Assembly (NCBI RefSeq): GCF_008831285.2
Contig: NC_045141.1
Span: forward strand, 20,456,848 to 20,520,847
DNA length: 64,000 nucleotides
DNA from: Nymphaea colorata
Lineage: Eukaryota > Streptophyta > Magnoliopsida > Nymphaeales > Nymphaeaceae
Direction: 5' to 3'
Shown: one piece after another, positions 12,120-24,129 of the stretch
Numbering within the stretch: position 1 is the first letter of the stretch
Layout of the letters: every line of letters begins with the position of its first letter
The notes under the pieces: generated by a model
Told to the model about the DNA's origin: nothing
What the model saw: the letters and a program-made list of their open reading frames with translations, nothing else
The model's database searches: none
Position numbers and translations under genes: made by a program

Positions 12120-13439
12120 GATAGTTTAATAAGTAGATGGATTTCATTCAAAGAGTAATAACAAAACTCTCTCGACTCCAAAAATTATATATAGGCAGTA
12201 GATCTTACTCCGACATTTCTTTCACATTCCGAATCGGTTTATCTGATCATCAGCATGGCTGGTACAATCCAATTAATAACCGATGACGTGTTTGTGTATA
12301 AGGGGCGGACTATCTTCCGATTTTGGGATACAAAATTGACCACTTATTTTTAAACTTTTGACTTGGGCCCTACAAAAACTTTGAAAAATATTGTTTAACA
12401 TTTTTAAGAATTTTAAAAATAATTTTTCGGCCTCCAACTAAAATTATACACCCCTTTCTATGTGCGTGGATGAGCCAAGGTTGAGGCAAAGGGAGAGTCG
12501 CCATATTTTAACTTCTCTAACATTCAATTGACTCATTAATTGTTTTCTTTTGGGTGGCACCTCATGGGCCATTTAGAGTTAATACATAAGTGATTGAATG
12601 GTGATTCCAACTATTCATAATCACTCATTTAATCTTAATTGAAAGGAAAGCAAGAATAAAAAACGTGTAAAATTTAGATAAAACTTTTTTTTATTCTTCT
12701 TTCAACAGTTTATTATGATGGATCAAACAGTGAATAAATTGACTCTAGATAGCTAAAATAACCATTCAATTATATATATATATATATATATGTACATTTT
12801 GCACAAAAAATTTGGTTTCTCAAATCATGAACCTCCACTGCATTTTAGGAAATTCATTTTAAAAATCTCTTTTGGGTAGAACTCTCAGCGCTAAAAATCT
12901 CCTTCGGTGCAAATCAAGCGAAGGCGACGTAACTCATATGAGTACATTTTAAAAAAGCAAAAACAAAAAGGAATGGCCTAAATTAGAATGCCGTATATTT
13001 TTCTCATTTTATGCTTTCTTGAGGGCTCACAGATTACACAATTATTGTATGTACCCATCTCTCTCACCCTCTCCTAGAGCATGTTTTTTTCCTTGTCCCA
13101 ACTGTATGAACTTTCTTTCTTTCACGTTTTCTTCATTTCAACTTTTTCAATCCTTGCTCTTCACCCAGGGACAGGGATGTGGAGCAAAAGCATAAGAAAT
13201 TACGCCCAAGAGGGAGAGATCATCATGCTTCCAAAACTTTCAACACCACACACTCACTTTCCTAGAAAAATGTTGTCTTTGCGTAGCTCTCATCCTTCGA
13301 ACCACTTGCCATTTCATTGGAAAAATGATCTGAAGTAGGTTTTTTTCAAGTGTGAAGCTAGGTTTTTTTTTAGGGGCGGGCCAAACAATCCAACCCCTGG
13401 ATTTAGATGAGACCAAACTGAACGTCAAACCAAATAATG
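12120..13439. other. intergenic, nothing recognised
   Basis: AT-rich with a (TA)n run at 12770-12791 and no recognisable gene. An 85-codon plus-strand frame at 13081 has no recognisable features. Confidence 0.5.
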
Positions 13440-13545
13440 CATGGCGCAACTAAAAATTAAAAAAATTTTCAATGTAATTTTTTTTTTTCAATTCACTAGA
13501 GTGAGACCATGGCCCAGGTGGCCGCCCACTCCCTCCGCCCCTGAT
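13440..13545 (-). repeat. dispersed 'CAGGGGCGGAG...GGCCATGG' element, copy 2
   Basis: On the minus strand it begins CAGGGGCGGAGGGAGTGGG at 13543, followed by GGGCCATGGTCTC and an A/T-rich core with AAAAAAATTACATTG. This is the same order as the copies at 3926 and 40700. Confidence 0.5.
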
Positions 13546-13559
13546 TCTAATATGATGTG

Positions 13560-13930
13560 CTAATCTTCCGGACATTGACGTTTACATGTTTGGATTTAAA
13601 TGCAAATAAAGAAAAGTCTATACCTTATCTGAATTCTATTTGTAATCAAATTCTGAAATACATCCAACTTTTAAATTCTAAATCCAATCAGAACCCAACT
13701 TTTAAATACCCATTACAGACCGATTGAAGATATTTACGAAGAAAACAAATCTGAGTCCGATCAGGTTTGTAACTAACTCTGAATCCTAATCCAATCGGAT
13801 ACCATTTTCTAAATCCGAATATGATCTCATTTCTTAATTAATTGGATGTTAATTTTCCTTTTTTTTGATGTTTTAAATAAATCCGAGCCGAGAAATATTT
13901 TATTTAAATTCGATCCATTGACATTCTTAT
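13560..13930. repeat. degenerate TCGGAT/ATCCAA-type dispersed repeat
   Basis: Reiterated AATCCAATCAGAACC, GAGTCCGATCAGG, CCAATCGGATACC and AAATCCGAATATG variants, ending near CCATTGACATTC. Same vocabulary as the blocks at 5760, 37790 and 40480. Confidence 0.4.
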
Positions 13931-15390
13931 TGGGCAGCTGTGGAACCAGGCGGTTGGCGTGTCCACATCAATACCATTCACTTGCGCACCATTCAAGCTG
14001 CCTAATCTTTCCCCAAGTCTGAATCTTCCCACTTCACTTAATTGCAGTCCAAGTAGGAGAACAATTTTCGTCCAATGGCCGGAGAAAGTCCTGGCTGTTC
14101 GTGGTCCTGGTCCGGCACACATGGGCCTTCTTTTGGGGAACCAATGTTGGCTATTCTACATTCTAAAGTCGGTCAGAGGGACCTACCGGCTTCCGTCACA
14201 GCTTCCACGAGAGTCCAGGACTGTCTCCCCTTGCAACTTTCAGTCAAAAAATTATACTGAGTTTGGTGTTAAGACTTACAGTAACACAACTAGCTCAGGC
14301 GCCGTCTCCGTCAGTTGTATCTGCTTTTTGATATTTCTCTCTTTTCCAAAGATTGGCGATGGCAAATTCAACAAGTCGACGAGAACACGCGGCGTGCAGC
14401 TCGTTGTTGGTTTCATTCGTTTATTATCTAGCCATAGATCATGCAAGTCAGACTTCAAAATTGAAGAAAAACCAGCTTCTTCTTCTTCCCAAGAAGACAT
14501 TCATTCAACTTGATGATCACCTACCCAGGACATTCTTGAATTATTTACGCCTCTCGCTTTCTCTCTCACTATCAATGACCTGTTTAAATAATTACCAAAA
14601 GGCGTAGTCTCTTTTACATAAACAATAAACAATAAACCCCTCCACAACCACCTCCCAACTTATTAAATTTAGTACCTTAATTAGGTATGTCGGCAATTGC
14701 ACAATAAAACCCTGAGAACCGTAGGAAGAACATGGAAGCAACTGTTCAAGATGGGAGTCATAAGACTTTACGTTGCTTGACTTGCGGTCAAGCGACTTGA
14801 CCTAGGTCAGCTCCTTTAACTCGTCGAACAATTTGCATTTATATAAAATTGCGGATTAAACAGGCAAGGACCCGAGGATGAATTGCTCTGATACTTCTGG
14901 AAATTGACCCATTTGTTGTATTCATAGTTGGACTTTTGTATGTCGAGGAATCTGACCCAGCCTCTCTCTTTCATCCTTTATTTACCAGTAAATGAGTCAA
15001 ATTCGGATCAATATGGTCAGTCTCTGATGTGGTTGAATAGATAAGGCAGCAGCCGGACCGGTGCTTACAGAGTCTTCCACAGTGTAGACCAAATGAATCG
15101 CAGTCAGGAGTTCCCGACTGTTGATCATAAATGATCACACCTACTTGTTTCCGATCCGTCCGTCAGTGTACTACGTACTGAGGAAGTTACAGTCGATCTG
15201 AAAGTCACGTTTCTGAAAATGTATGTTTGCATTCACATTGTCATTCACAGTACTCCATTGTCAACTAGATGGAGTGAAGTTGATTACTGAATCAAGAAAT
15301 TAACCACCGAGTTGTGATGTAGAACCAGAAATATTGCTCCTGGAAGATTAACCAGAGACCAGATCATGGCGAACAAGTGCTTTTCTTTCC
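13931..15390. other. intergenic, no supportable gene
   Basis: A 184-codon plus-strand frame (13959-14513) is open, but it is Ser/Pro-rich early, contains no domain I recognise, and overlaps frames on both strands. I do not call it a gene. Nothing else is recognised. Confidence 0.45.
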
Positions 15391-15394
15391 CTGG

Positions 15395-15537
15395 TTTCTT
15401 TCATAGCTTAACTGGTTGGACTACATGTTTTTAAATCATTAGTTCGATTCTAGTGGACACTATATTCATTCTAGTGCATTGTTGTCATCCCTAACGCAGA
15501 TGCACCCTAGACTCCTGAAGTAAAAGGAATGCGGGAT
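15395..15537 (+). mobile_element. SINE-like sequence (candidate)
   Basis: Box A-like TAGCTTAACTGG (about 15404) and box B-like AGTTCGATTCTAG (about 15440) are spaced as in a tRNA-derived SINE. The downstream GACTCCTGAAGTAAAAGGAATG block is shared, with changes, with the element at 11833-12116. The copy runs directly into the 46-bp tandem array. Confidence 0.4.
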
Positions 15538-15671
15538 GATAATAACAATAATGTTTAATAGGAAAAGAGGAATCGACCATAATGATAATAACAATAATGT
15601 TTAATAGGAAAAGAGGAATCGACCATAATGATAATAAACAATAATGTTTAATAGGAAAAGATGAATCGAGG
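15538..15671. repeat. 46-bp minisatellite, about 2.9 copies
   Basis: Three consecutive units start at 15538, 15584 and 15630 with GATAATAACAATAATG, then TTTAATAGGAAAAGAGG and AATCGACC. Copies 1 and 2 are identical by eye. Copy 3 has one inserted A and a G-to-T change and is truncated. Confidence 0.9.
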
Positions 15672-16379
15672 AAGAAGCTACTTGGTTGCACTTAGCTATG
15701 TGGTACTGATCATGATCTTTCCCAGATATTTTATAAAAGCTAATGTAGGCTGGTGGTTAATTTAACAACAAATTCTTGAATGACATGCCCTCACCTCAAT
15801 GGTAGAGCCACTGTTCAACTTTGTTTTAGGGATTGCGAATTTGTCTTCTTCTTTTTTTTTTTTTGGCTTAGACGGAAAACTTGCAGATAATTTAATTAAT
15901 TATACAGTTATTTCAAAGCATAAAAGAAGTTGCAAGAACATGCACTTTCTGATCCCCACCAGCCTCGCTCTCTCTCTCAAAAGAAAAAAGGATAAAAACA
16001 TACGTTCACCTAATGAGCCATTAATGTAAAAGGTAGTTTGTTTTATAGCATACTATAGCACATTATTAATTAATGAATACCCAGAGAAACGGACATTCTA
16101 CTGGCAGTATATATAATAGCATGAGAATTGTTCCCATTATGAAGTTTCTTCCTTCTTTGAGCTGCGAAGCCTCGTGGAAGTCCCTCGTTCAGCAGGAAGG
16201 AAAAATATTGACACTTAACGGGAAGAACTAAGAAGGTTCCTTGCCACATAAAGAAATGGAAACCACCAAAATTTTAGGTTGAATGCTATGAATAGAAGAA
16301 ACTTAAATTCATTCTTTGCAAACCTAACAATCTTGACAAGTTTGTCTTTATATCTTCGAAAGATAAAGCTGCACACGTG

Positions 16380-16607
16380 TCTCAAAGGGCATAACACGAC
16401 CGGGTGGTATCGCGGTTCACATTTAAGGTGTTTGATGTTCGAAACCAATGGCTGCTATCACGTTCTACTGTGTTGTTTCTCTGAGCTGCTAAAGGTAGCA
16501 AAATCGACATTCAAGTTGAAGGGTATATTGTAAATCTACCCACACCCCGAAACAAGTCAAAACCTTGGAGTTGGAGGTATAAAGGTATGGTCTTTAAAAA
16601 AAAAAAG
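16380..16607 (+). mobile_element. SINE-like element with poly(A) tail (candidate)
   Basis: A tRNA-like 5' part, GACCGGGTGGTATCGCGG followed by GATGTTCGAAACC (box B-like, about 16433), precedes a body that ends in an 11-base A-run at about 16597. The segment CATTCAAGTTGAAGGG resembles CATCCAAGTTGAAGAG in the element at 11833, which suggests a shared 3' body. Confidence 0.4.
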
Positions 16608-16609
16608 AG

Positions 16610-18870
16610 TCTCAAGCTTTTGGGGGGCGAGAAACCCTTCTAAAAAAGAAAACTCTGGATGTGAAAACAACTTGTTGAGTCGTTATTTTGCTTTGGAATT
16701 TAAATGTTTTCAAGGAAATGTTCGTCCATGAGTAGTAGCTGGGTTATATATGAGAACAAAGGGGTTATGGCATTTATTAATGGACGCATATTATATTTTT
16801 GAGGTCGTATACTTTGGATCTTAATGGAAACCATATTTAATTTTTTGATGCCGTATATTTTGGATCTTGCTAGATTTCATTGCTATCGGCTGGCGTCAAG
16901 AGTTTTCCAAATTTGACTGGTTCATTTGGACTAAGAACGTTAACAGAGCGGGAGAGAACTGTTCAAACTGGGTCTTAGCATGTTCGACTGGTTCAATGTG
17001 CCTTAACCGAACGGATAAAGACCTGAGTTCATTGTAAGACTCCCCCAACCAGATCTTAATATGGTGAAAAAGAATTGCAATTAGTGCTGAAAATTTGCGG
17101 TTTCTGTAAATGAAGTACTGTAGCTATTTTTGTACCCATTTTTGGCTATGGAAATGTCTCTGCAACCAAACAGGCAGATCACTTATAAAATGCGTTTACA
17201 ATGACGAAAATGGGCCTACACTTTTGCTTGATTTACAGATGCAGGCCCAACGTTTGAAGTATAACATTTAGGCACCTAAGTTCATAGGTAATTCGAGTTA
17301 AAATATAGTTCAATATAAGTTAATGACATGAAATGAGAGTGTCATTCTTAAGATATCATGATCGTGCATTTAATTCATTCACCTCCGACACATGGTTCTC
17401 CCCAAAACGAAATCTTCTACTTCAACTGGCGTGATCTCATATTGCACCAATCGGCATCAGATCAACCGTAGGGCTTTCTAACATCGCAGCTGCCCTTCTT
17501 CCATGTGAGTTGCTGGGGATGGATTATGCGATCAATATTGGTCTACGAACCGCATGTTTACGACTTGTGTGATTCTTTAAAGATCAGTTGTGCCTTGGTT
17601 TTTATTATTTTAAATTAAATCATGTGAACAAAATCGACGTAAAATATCGGGGTTTACTGTTAAGTGTTCACTTAAAAATCAAAATGAAGACTTTAAGGAG
17701 CTAAATGTATAGTAACAAAATAAGAAGATGGCATCCAATGCAATGGGAACTTGCAACATAAAAGTTCCACTAATTCACGCAGCTAGCTTAATAGTAACGA
17801 ACTCACTGACAAAAAATTAACAGCAACTAAACAATTAGAAGCAACCCCTATGGACAAATCGAGAGAGAGAGAGAGAGGAGGGAGAGAGAAACTAAAAGTG
17901 GAAAATGTAAAGAAAATTGTGATAAAATCTCAAGGGGGTATTGCTACAAAGTTGTTAAAAGTTACTACCTCGGAGTGACAGTATCTAAAAGTGATTCAAC
18001 TACGCTGTACCATGTATTCATTGCTTGATTACCTAAGTGGCATATACCCAAGATTTTTTTCTTACGTTTGATAATTTAGGTGATCTATCCAGGATTCTAT
18101 TTTGTTGCTTGATCATAATAGATGAAATTATCCAGGTCGAAATAAACAAGGAGATCGTTTTCAATATGTATCTACGTTGTAATTTTATACAAAATTTAAG
18201 AATACCATACAGCATACGTGACATCATTTTCGTGTCTAGATTAACCTTCTCTTGCTTAGATTAAGCAACACTTGGTGCTAACAATCTAGTTTAAAAGCAT
18301 AGTTCCAATAAAGAATCAATAACATGGTCCAAGTAATACTGTTTTAGCAGATGCAAGGATCAAATAGAATGCAACCACTAATTGCCAATTTTACATCATG
18401 AGCAAATACAATATCTAAGAAACATATTGCTACCTCTTTAGTTTGCAAGCATGTGAACCACCACAGTCAATCGTGAAATGGCTCTTGGACGATTTTTGAG
18501 AGAGATATATAGCTGTTAACATCTGTTTAAAAGGGCACCATGTAAAATGTTCATTGTTTTCTGCAAAAAAAAAAGTATGTTGGTTGTAAGATAATAGTTT
18601 AATAATGCCATGTTTAGCTGGAAATCTTGGTGTTGGCAGATAGTGAATGTTCATTTTGTCTTTAGAGCCAAGTGGATGACATCCTAAAGGCGAAGAATAT
18701 AGAGGATAGTTGTGTTTTAATCAGATGAAGGTTAAGTATAAGAAATTTTGGTTCAGCTCACTAGATTGAAGCGTGAGCTTTGCCGCCAAAAATAGGAAAA
18801 ACAGTGACATAAGGTTCACCTGATACCCATTAATTTCTATACCGTAGGAAAATGGGTGGTTCATTAGCAC
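16610..18870. other. intergenic, nothing recognised
   Basis: AT-rich, with a (GA)n run at about 17861-17880 and only short open frames. No domain, RNA or repeat was identified. Confidence 0.5.
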
Positions 18871-18880
18871 CTTTCATTCA

Positions 18881-19231
18881 TCAGTTATGCTGATGCAGAA
18901 GATACATGCGTTCGTGTAAGCTCCCATGTGATGGAACACGAATGTTTCTTCCCATAGACCCCTCTTCGTCCGACTCGACGGAGATGGGATCAGAACAGTT
19001 ATTTTCCGCTTCAGAGCAAAGAAGGTAGAGATGTATATAACCATTTGCAGAAGAAACACCAAAGAGAGAGTGTGGCGCATTGAGAGGGAACCGGTTCCGA
19101 TTGTTCAAAGGACGGCTCTGCCTCTGGTTCTCGTTAAGATTCACGCTACGAGCAAGCAGATTGGAGAAACGACAGATCATTAAAGGGATTACTTGATGAA
19201 CTGCTGGTTGATCAGGTGGTGGTGGGGGCAA
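18881..19231 (-). CDS. uncharacterised open frame, doubtful
   Basis: A 116-codon open frame with a proline-rich start (PPPPPDQPAV) and a mid-region rich in Arg and Asn. The frame stays open upstream to about 19350 without an ATG. If real, it would be an internal exon or an exon with a start elsewhere. I recognise no family. A purely non-coding origin is equally possible. Confidence 0.2.
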   Translation of the reverse strand: MPPPPPDQPAVHQVIPLMICRFSNLLARSVNLNENQRQSRPLNNRNRFPLNAPHSLFGVSSANGYIHLYLLCSEAENNCSDPISVESDEEGSMGRNIRVPSHGSLHERMYLLHQHN

Positions 19232-19682
19232 CGATGGGGAAAATGGATGTAGTTGCCTCAGAAAAGCTGAAATGTTGTGAGAGAGTCGTGGAAGCCGAGA
19301 AATCCTCTCCTCACTACTTGAGTGCGTGAAGAAATGGAGTATTGTTCGGCTTTTGAGACTTATCTAGTTAACTCAAGCAGTAAAATTTAAACGCTGAAAT
19401 GTGAAGGTTGTACTGGTAAAACGATCAAAGAATAGGTGTCACTTCCTACTTTTTCCAAATACCTTCCTACTCTTACTCGCGTCCAGACACATGTTTTCCG
19501 CCGAATGGAAATCAGCTTAACCCTGATGAAAAAGTCTGTCACAAGATCCGGCATCTGCTTACCTTCAGATTGAGATTCGTATCAGATGTACAAGCCGGAC
19601 TCGCATGCAAGAAACAATGGCATGTTCGGGCTTTGTTCCTGGGCATACCACGCCCGAACTCTCGGAAGAAATCTGAATTTCT

Positions 19683-20012
19683 TCAAATGCAACAAACCCT
19701 TTTGTGAGCTGCAAATCGAGGAGTTATAAGTTGCGTCTGGTATGCAGGTACGCCTATGGAAACAATCATAAGCTCATCTTTCTTTCTTATAAAATTTGTC
19801 CATGTCACCCCCCAGTCAAATTCAGTTTTCGCGCTCACCTCATTTTTGTCGACCAAAAATTTAGGGCAACAAATTAAGATTGGCCAAGTGTGTTCTTTGT
19901 TGTGAATTCCAACACAATAAGAAACCCCAGCTTTTTTCTCTTCGTCAACTTCACCGATATCTTCATAATCGGGCAAGATCACCGTACCGGCTTGCAGCGA
20001 CTGCGTTGTGAA
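19683..20012 (-). CDS. uncharacterised open frame, doubtful
   Basis: About 100 codons of uninterrupted frame ending at 19683. It has a charged start (LPDYEDIGEVDEEKK) and then a mixed hydrophobic sequence that looks protein-like in composition. No ATG opens the frame; the first in-frame candidate is GTG. I recognise no family. It could be a fragment of a decayed gene or element. Confidence 0.2.
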   Translation of the reverse strand, partial: FTTQSLQAGTVILPDYEDIGEVDEEKKAGVSYCVGIHNKEHTWPILICCPKFLVDKNEVSAKTEFDWGVTWTNFIRKKDELMIVSIGVPAYQTQLITPRFAAHKRVCCI

Positions 20013-20119
20013 ATCTCACCCAACGCATATGTTCGCACATCCATGGGCTCTAAACTAAACTACTGTATCATTACCTGCGCATGTGGACGTGGGACCAACA
20101 AATCTATGAAGCCTATATG

Positions 20120-20744
20120 AGAACTAGATTAAGTTCCGTCAGCCTGGTTTCACCAGATTCTGGCTGGTTATTGGAATTCCAACCATAGTTTTCCAAAATT
20201 ATATCGCAATGACCGTAAAAATTAAAATTAATATCTTATGTTTCATTATATCATAATTTATAAGCTTTATCCATATACACAGTTTTGGACAAGCCTTCCA
20301 ATTTGTGAGGTAAAATTTTGGAAAAATAACAGACCAGCCACAGACCAGCCACAAGAACGATCAGACAGACCACCCCCTATGGATGGGTGGTCGGAACAAT
20401 CCAATATATTATGATATAATGAACGTGTGTCCATCAGAATTGTTCCCATGTTTATTGCTCATTCTTGCTAGAATAGCCCTTTTTTCTTCCGTAAATGGTC
20501 ATGAGTAACACTCACCTTTTTAAACATCAAACGAAATTTCAACTACTCACACAATTTCGTCCTAGTTAAATCAGATTTACAACCCCCCACCCCCAGTTTG
20601 ACCCGTTTTATAAACCTTATATAAATCAGACAGCTTAAACAAGCTCAAACGAGGTATCTTATTCATCATACGTCTCGAGCTGGCTTCGCGAGAAGCCTCA
20701 GCCAAATTTGAGAAAATAAAATAGTGAATCGAGTCTGAACATCC

Positions 20745-20776
<32 letters not shown>

Positions 20777-20990
20777 ATATATATACACACGCGTCACTTT
20801 CACCGGCCGCACTTTAGAGGAGGCTGCTGAAAGAAGCCCATGTTAAACTGAGGAACCGGGACAGGAGAACAGACCGTCCTGTGGATGGACAAAGAAATGT
20901 TGAGTTCTCATTAGTGCTCTTGTTCAAGCCTCAAGAATCAAGAAGCTAGCGCCAACAGAGAGCGCGAAACACCAATGTTCTGCCACAGCA
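20120..20990. other. intergenic, microsatellites
   Basis: Contains a short tandem ACAGACCAGCC (about 20331-20350) and a CT/TA microsatellite at about 20744-20784. No gene is recognised. Confidence 0.45.
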
Positions 20991-23789
20991 CTGGCCCAAA
21001 AGTGAAAATGCGCTACTGCTAAAGTTGCCTACAACAAGAACGAGTCTGCACTACAGCAACGAAATCCCCTGCAGAAATAGGGAGTGCAGAAAAAGAAATC
21101 AGTCCAGTGACCAGTCACAGGTTCCATGGGATATCTTTTCCTTGTGAGAAACTCGAAACAGGAAGAAGGTTCCATCACAACAGATTACGATGAAGTATCT
21201 GTTGCATCTTTCGCAAACTATCCGTGAGTTGATGAACGGAGACCAAGATCTTAAAAGTAAACGACAAAAGTGACTACTGGTCGCGGGAAAGCCAAACAGA
21301 CAAGTTGACGAAGGTGAAAAAGGAAAAAGAAAGACAACACGAGAACAGGGAAACTGTGCCCGTGCTTCAAGGGGGAAAAGACTACAAAACGATTTTGACC
21401 CCCAGACTAAGAGCATAGTAGAAAGGCATGGACACCCAAAACAGGCATTATGACAGAGCCATAGCGGAAACCCATTGACGTAGAGAAATAAAACATTAAG
21501 TTTCCAAACACAAACACACATGCACGCAGAGAATATATTCCTGGTAAAGATATCATAGAGCACCATTCAATTCAACCAGACTGAACTACTTACGGACCCG
21601 TAATTTTTGAACTGTTGATACTTAAACTGGACAACTTGATTCCACCACGAAAGCACTAGTCACTGTTCTGGTGACAGGTTTCTGTTTTCTCCATGTTCAA
21701 TAATTTTAGTAGCACTTCACCTTATAAGTAGGTAGGCATCCGTGACAGCGCCATCTGAAACAATTCAAAAGCCTCCCAAAGCTGCTCCCCTGGATGACAG
21801 AGGAAATCAGAGTAGGAATACATGGCAGAGTGGAGAAAAATCACTAAGGAAAGGTCTATCAAATTAACAGCGTAATACTTGATCTCCGTAATATACTTGA
21901 TGTCCGTTCTTGTCCCCAAACTTTGCTATGAATTCCCATTTTATCGGCTCTCTCTCTCTCTTTTGTGCATCAACTACGATCAATGATTAAGAAACAGACA
22001 ATGTTTGACAGATACCTGATCAGCACGACAGTAATCAAGTACTTACGTGCAAAGCCATTGTTTCATAGTGAATTAAAACAGAACAGACCATATGAGAAAA
22101 AGTTAATGAGAGGAACTGTCGCCGACCAGCCCTGCCAGAATATTGTGGGGATTCTTGACACAAGAAACTCAACAAAGGGGAGCCCCAGGATAAGCTCCAA
22201 ACAGAGACCTTGACGAATAAGAGCCGACAGTCCTTGTGACACGTAACCTGTGCCCTTCCATGTTCATCTGTGACCCAGAATCTTACAGAGACGTCTGTGA
22301 AACAGCCACCTTATCCTGAAAATGGACCCACTTCTCATTCCATTTGTCGGTCTTTCATTCCTCAACGGTTTTCAGTTTTTTCGGATCAAGTGAAAGTCCT
22401 CGACCAGATATCTATACTAGAATAAAATTTCTGTACCCAACTTATCCATGAAATTCCGAATTACAGAGCTTCAGCTTGCTTATCAAAAAAAGGAAATTCT
22501 GGATATATATATATATATATAGTTCTTTCTTAGAACTGGAAGCATGTGAGCTGGAACACAAATAACCAAAGAAGTATATAAACATTTGGTGTTAAACCGA
22601 TGTAAATCAACATTAAAAAAAATGACATTTTTGTAAGCAGAAATAAGAAGTCAGAACCCATCGTATATGAGCTTCTGCATGTATGGGCTATGAAGTAGAA
22701 ACTAGTAAGCATGACATAGATCTAAAGGATTGAAAACTTTTTGAGGATTTAGATGATGGGTCTTTGTAGTGAGTGAGACTTGGAAGACAAAGACATTTAA
22801 ATTAAACTTGGCAAGAACATACAGATCTGGAAACTGGAAATGTTTCATACTATGTACTCCAGTCCATTGTCTGGATTTTACCGGGGCGGAATATCAGTTT
22901 AATTAAGGTTCCTAACTCGATTGAGTTAACAAGTCGGACATCCGATCGCAGATAAAGAGGAGATTCAGATCAATCAGGCAGAACGAACTACGAGTGAAGC
23001 CTCATCTACTCGCAACAGCTGCATGTTTGTGCCCATACGTGTGCATCCCCGCTAAACAAAGAAACAACCAGGACCACCAGCAGTTCCCTAGTGAAGACTT
23101 GAAATATATAAAAGGCCAGCTGGGAACGAGTTTTGATAGCAATCAATCAGAAAGGCTGTTGCCTTTTGCCAAATTCTGAGAATGCGGAAAAGTATCTTTA
23201 CATCAAATAGAAAATAAGATCTAGATATCAAAGCCACAAGTCAAAAGCATTTACCTTGGTGAAAAATCGGAAATCACGTTCCTGGATTCCTAAGAGCAAA
23301 CCAGCAGATCCTTCAAAAGAATCCACAAATTGAGGACTCACAGAGAAAAACTTATGAACATTTCTCATGCATCGATAACTTAAAAGAAAATAAAAACTTT
23401 AAAAATTTAAAAAGCTAGAAAATTAGGAGAGTATTCACCGATCAAGTCCCAAAACGCCAAGGAACCAGTCATTAGGATTTCCGATCAACTAACAAAGAGA
23501 AAAACCCCCGTCCAAATCCCTGAAAACCTGGACTTTCAGCTCGCAAGAACGCGATCCTAATAAAAAGGAAGCTCAACCTACCAAACCGAGATGCAAAAAC
23601 AGCAGATCGCCGCATATCAACCATATCACCGAAGCAGGCGCGAAACTCAATATCTGGTAATCAAGAAAAGCAATTCAAGATAGCCAAACGGCGCGACAGC
23701 ACAGAGGGAAAGATGGCACCTTTTCGCCCGGGAAAACGCTTCGGGACAGCCGACAACCAGTATCGACCCGATCCCTCTTTTCACTGTCG
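20990..23789 (-). other. non-coding stretch downstream of MIR168, possible pri-miRNA body
   Basis: No protein gene is supported. Read on the minus strand, the first kilobase after the hairpin has moderate GC, U-rich tracts and potential splice donors (for example CAAG|GTAAATG near 23267), so it resembles transcribed, intron-bearing non-coding sequence. A 155-codon minus frame at 21099-21566 is rich in Cys, Phe and Ser with no domain, and I reject it as coding. Whether the pri-MIR168 transcript extends this far is unknown. Confidence 0.3.
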
Positions 23790-23795
23790 TCTCCG

Positions 23796-23816
23796 ATTCA
23801 GTTGATGCAAGGCGGG
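23796..23816 (-). ncRNA. miR168* (3p strand)
   Basis: 21 nt beginning CCCGCCTTGCATC and ending AACTGAAT on the minus strand. This is the well-conserved star strand of the MIR168 family. Confidence 0.92.
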
Positions 23817-23867
23817 AACCCGACCCTTTCTCGATACCGCAGGGAAAAGACGCGAACGGAAGGAGCA

Positions 23868-23888
23868 TTCCCGACCTGCACCAAGCGA
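23868..23888 (-). ncRNA. mature miR168 (5p)
   Basis: 21 nt with 5' U, reading TCGCTTGGTGCAGG then TCGGGAA on the minus strand. A 5' U favours loading into AGO1, which is also its target. Confidence 0.95.
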
Positions 23889-23999
23889 ATCCAAGACAGA
23901 AGTGATCTAGCGAGCGAGAAGAGAAGCGGAAGGAAAAAGAGAGAGAGAGAGGTCTCCCGAGCCGCTGCTGGTGACAGAAACCCTACATCAGCTCCCGCA

Positions 24000-24005
24000 T
24001 TTATA
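24000..24005 (-). promoter_or_regulatory. TATA box of MIR168
   Basis: TATAAA on the minus strand in GGACTATAAATGCGGG. It predicts a start near 23970, about 80 nt before mature miR168, which is normal for a pol II miRNA gene. Confidence 0.65.
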
Positions 24006-24120
24006 GTCCGGCGGTTGGTTCGACCAGACTACTGTCTGACCGCCACGTACGTGTTCCGGCATTTCCTGTAATCACGAGGGTAGATGTCGGAAAAATTGCA
24101 CTAAAGGGACTTCCCTCGGC

Positions 24121-24128
24121 TGACGTCA
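24121..24128. promoter_or_regulatory. TGACGTCA bZIP-type palindrome upstream of MIR168
   Basis: A perfect 8-bp TGACGTCA lies about 116 nt upstream of the TATA box, and a CCACGTACGTG block lies nearer (about 24042). Such ACGT-core sites bind TGA/ABF-class bZIP factors. Function here is inference from position and sequence. Confidence 0.35.
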
Positions 24129-24129
24129 T

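Larger units (their letters stand above)
23790..23896 (-). ncRNA. MIR168: MIR168 precursor hairpin
   Basis: The 5' arm holds miR168 (minus strand 23888-23868, beginning TCGCTTGGTGCAGG and ending TCGGGAA). The 3' arm holds miR168* (23816-23796, beginning CCCGCCTTGCATC). Both match, by memory, the conserved angiosperm miR168 duplex at every base I recall. The arms pair as expected: T23888 pairs with A at 23798, which leaves the 2-nt 3' overhang of a DCL1 product, and the lower stem continues (TCTTGGA against the TCGGAGA side). The loop is short, about 50 nt between the duplex strands. In plants miR168 guides cleavage and translational repression of AGO1 mRNA, giving feedback control of the miRNA pathway. 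The hairpin lies about 100 nt after a TATA box, so it is near the 5' end of its transcript. Confidence 0.96.

Noticed and set aside
13959-14513. 184-codon open frame on the plus strand
   Set aside because: No domain, no intron-exon context, low-complexity Ser/Pro start, and overlapping frames on both strands.
21099-21566. 155-codon minus-strand open frame
   Set aside because: Composition is dominated by Cys, Phe, Ser and Leu as expected from U-rich non-coding sequence. No homology recognised.
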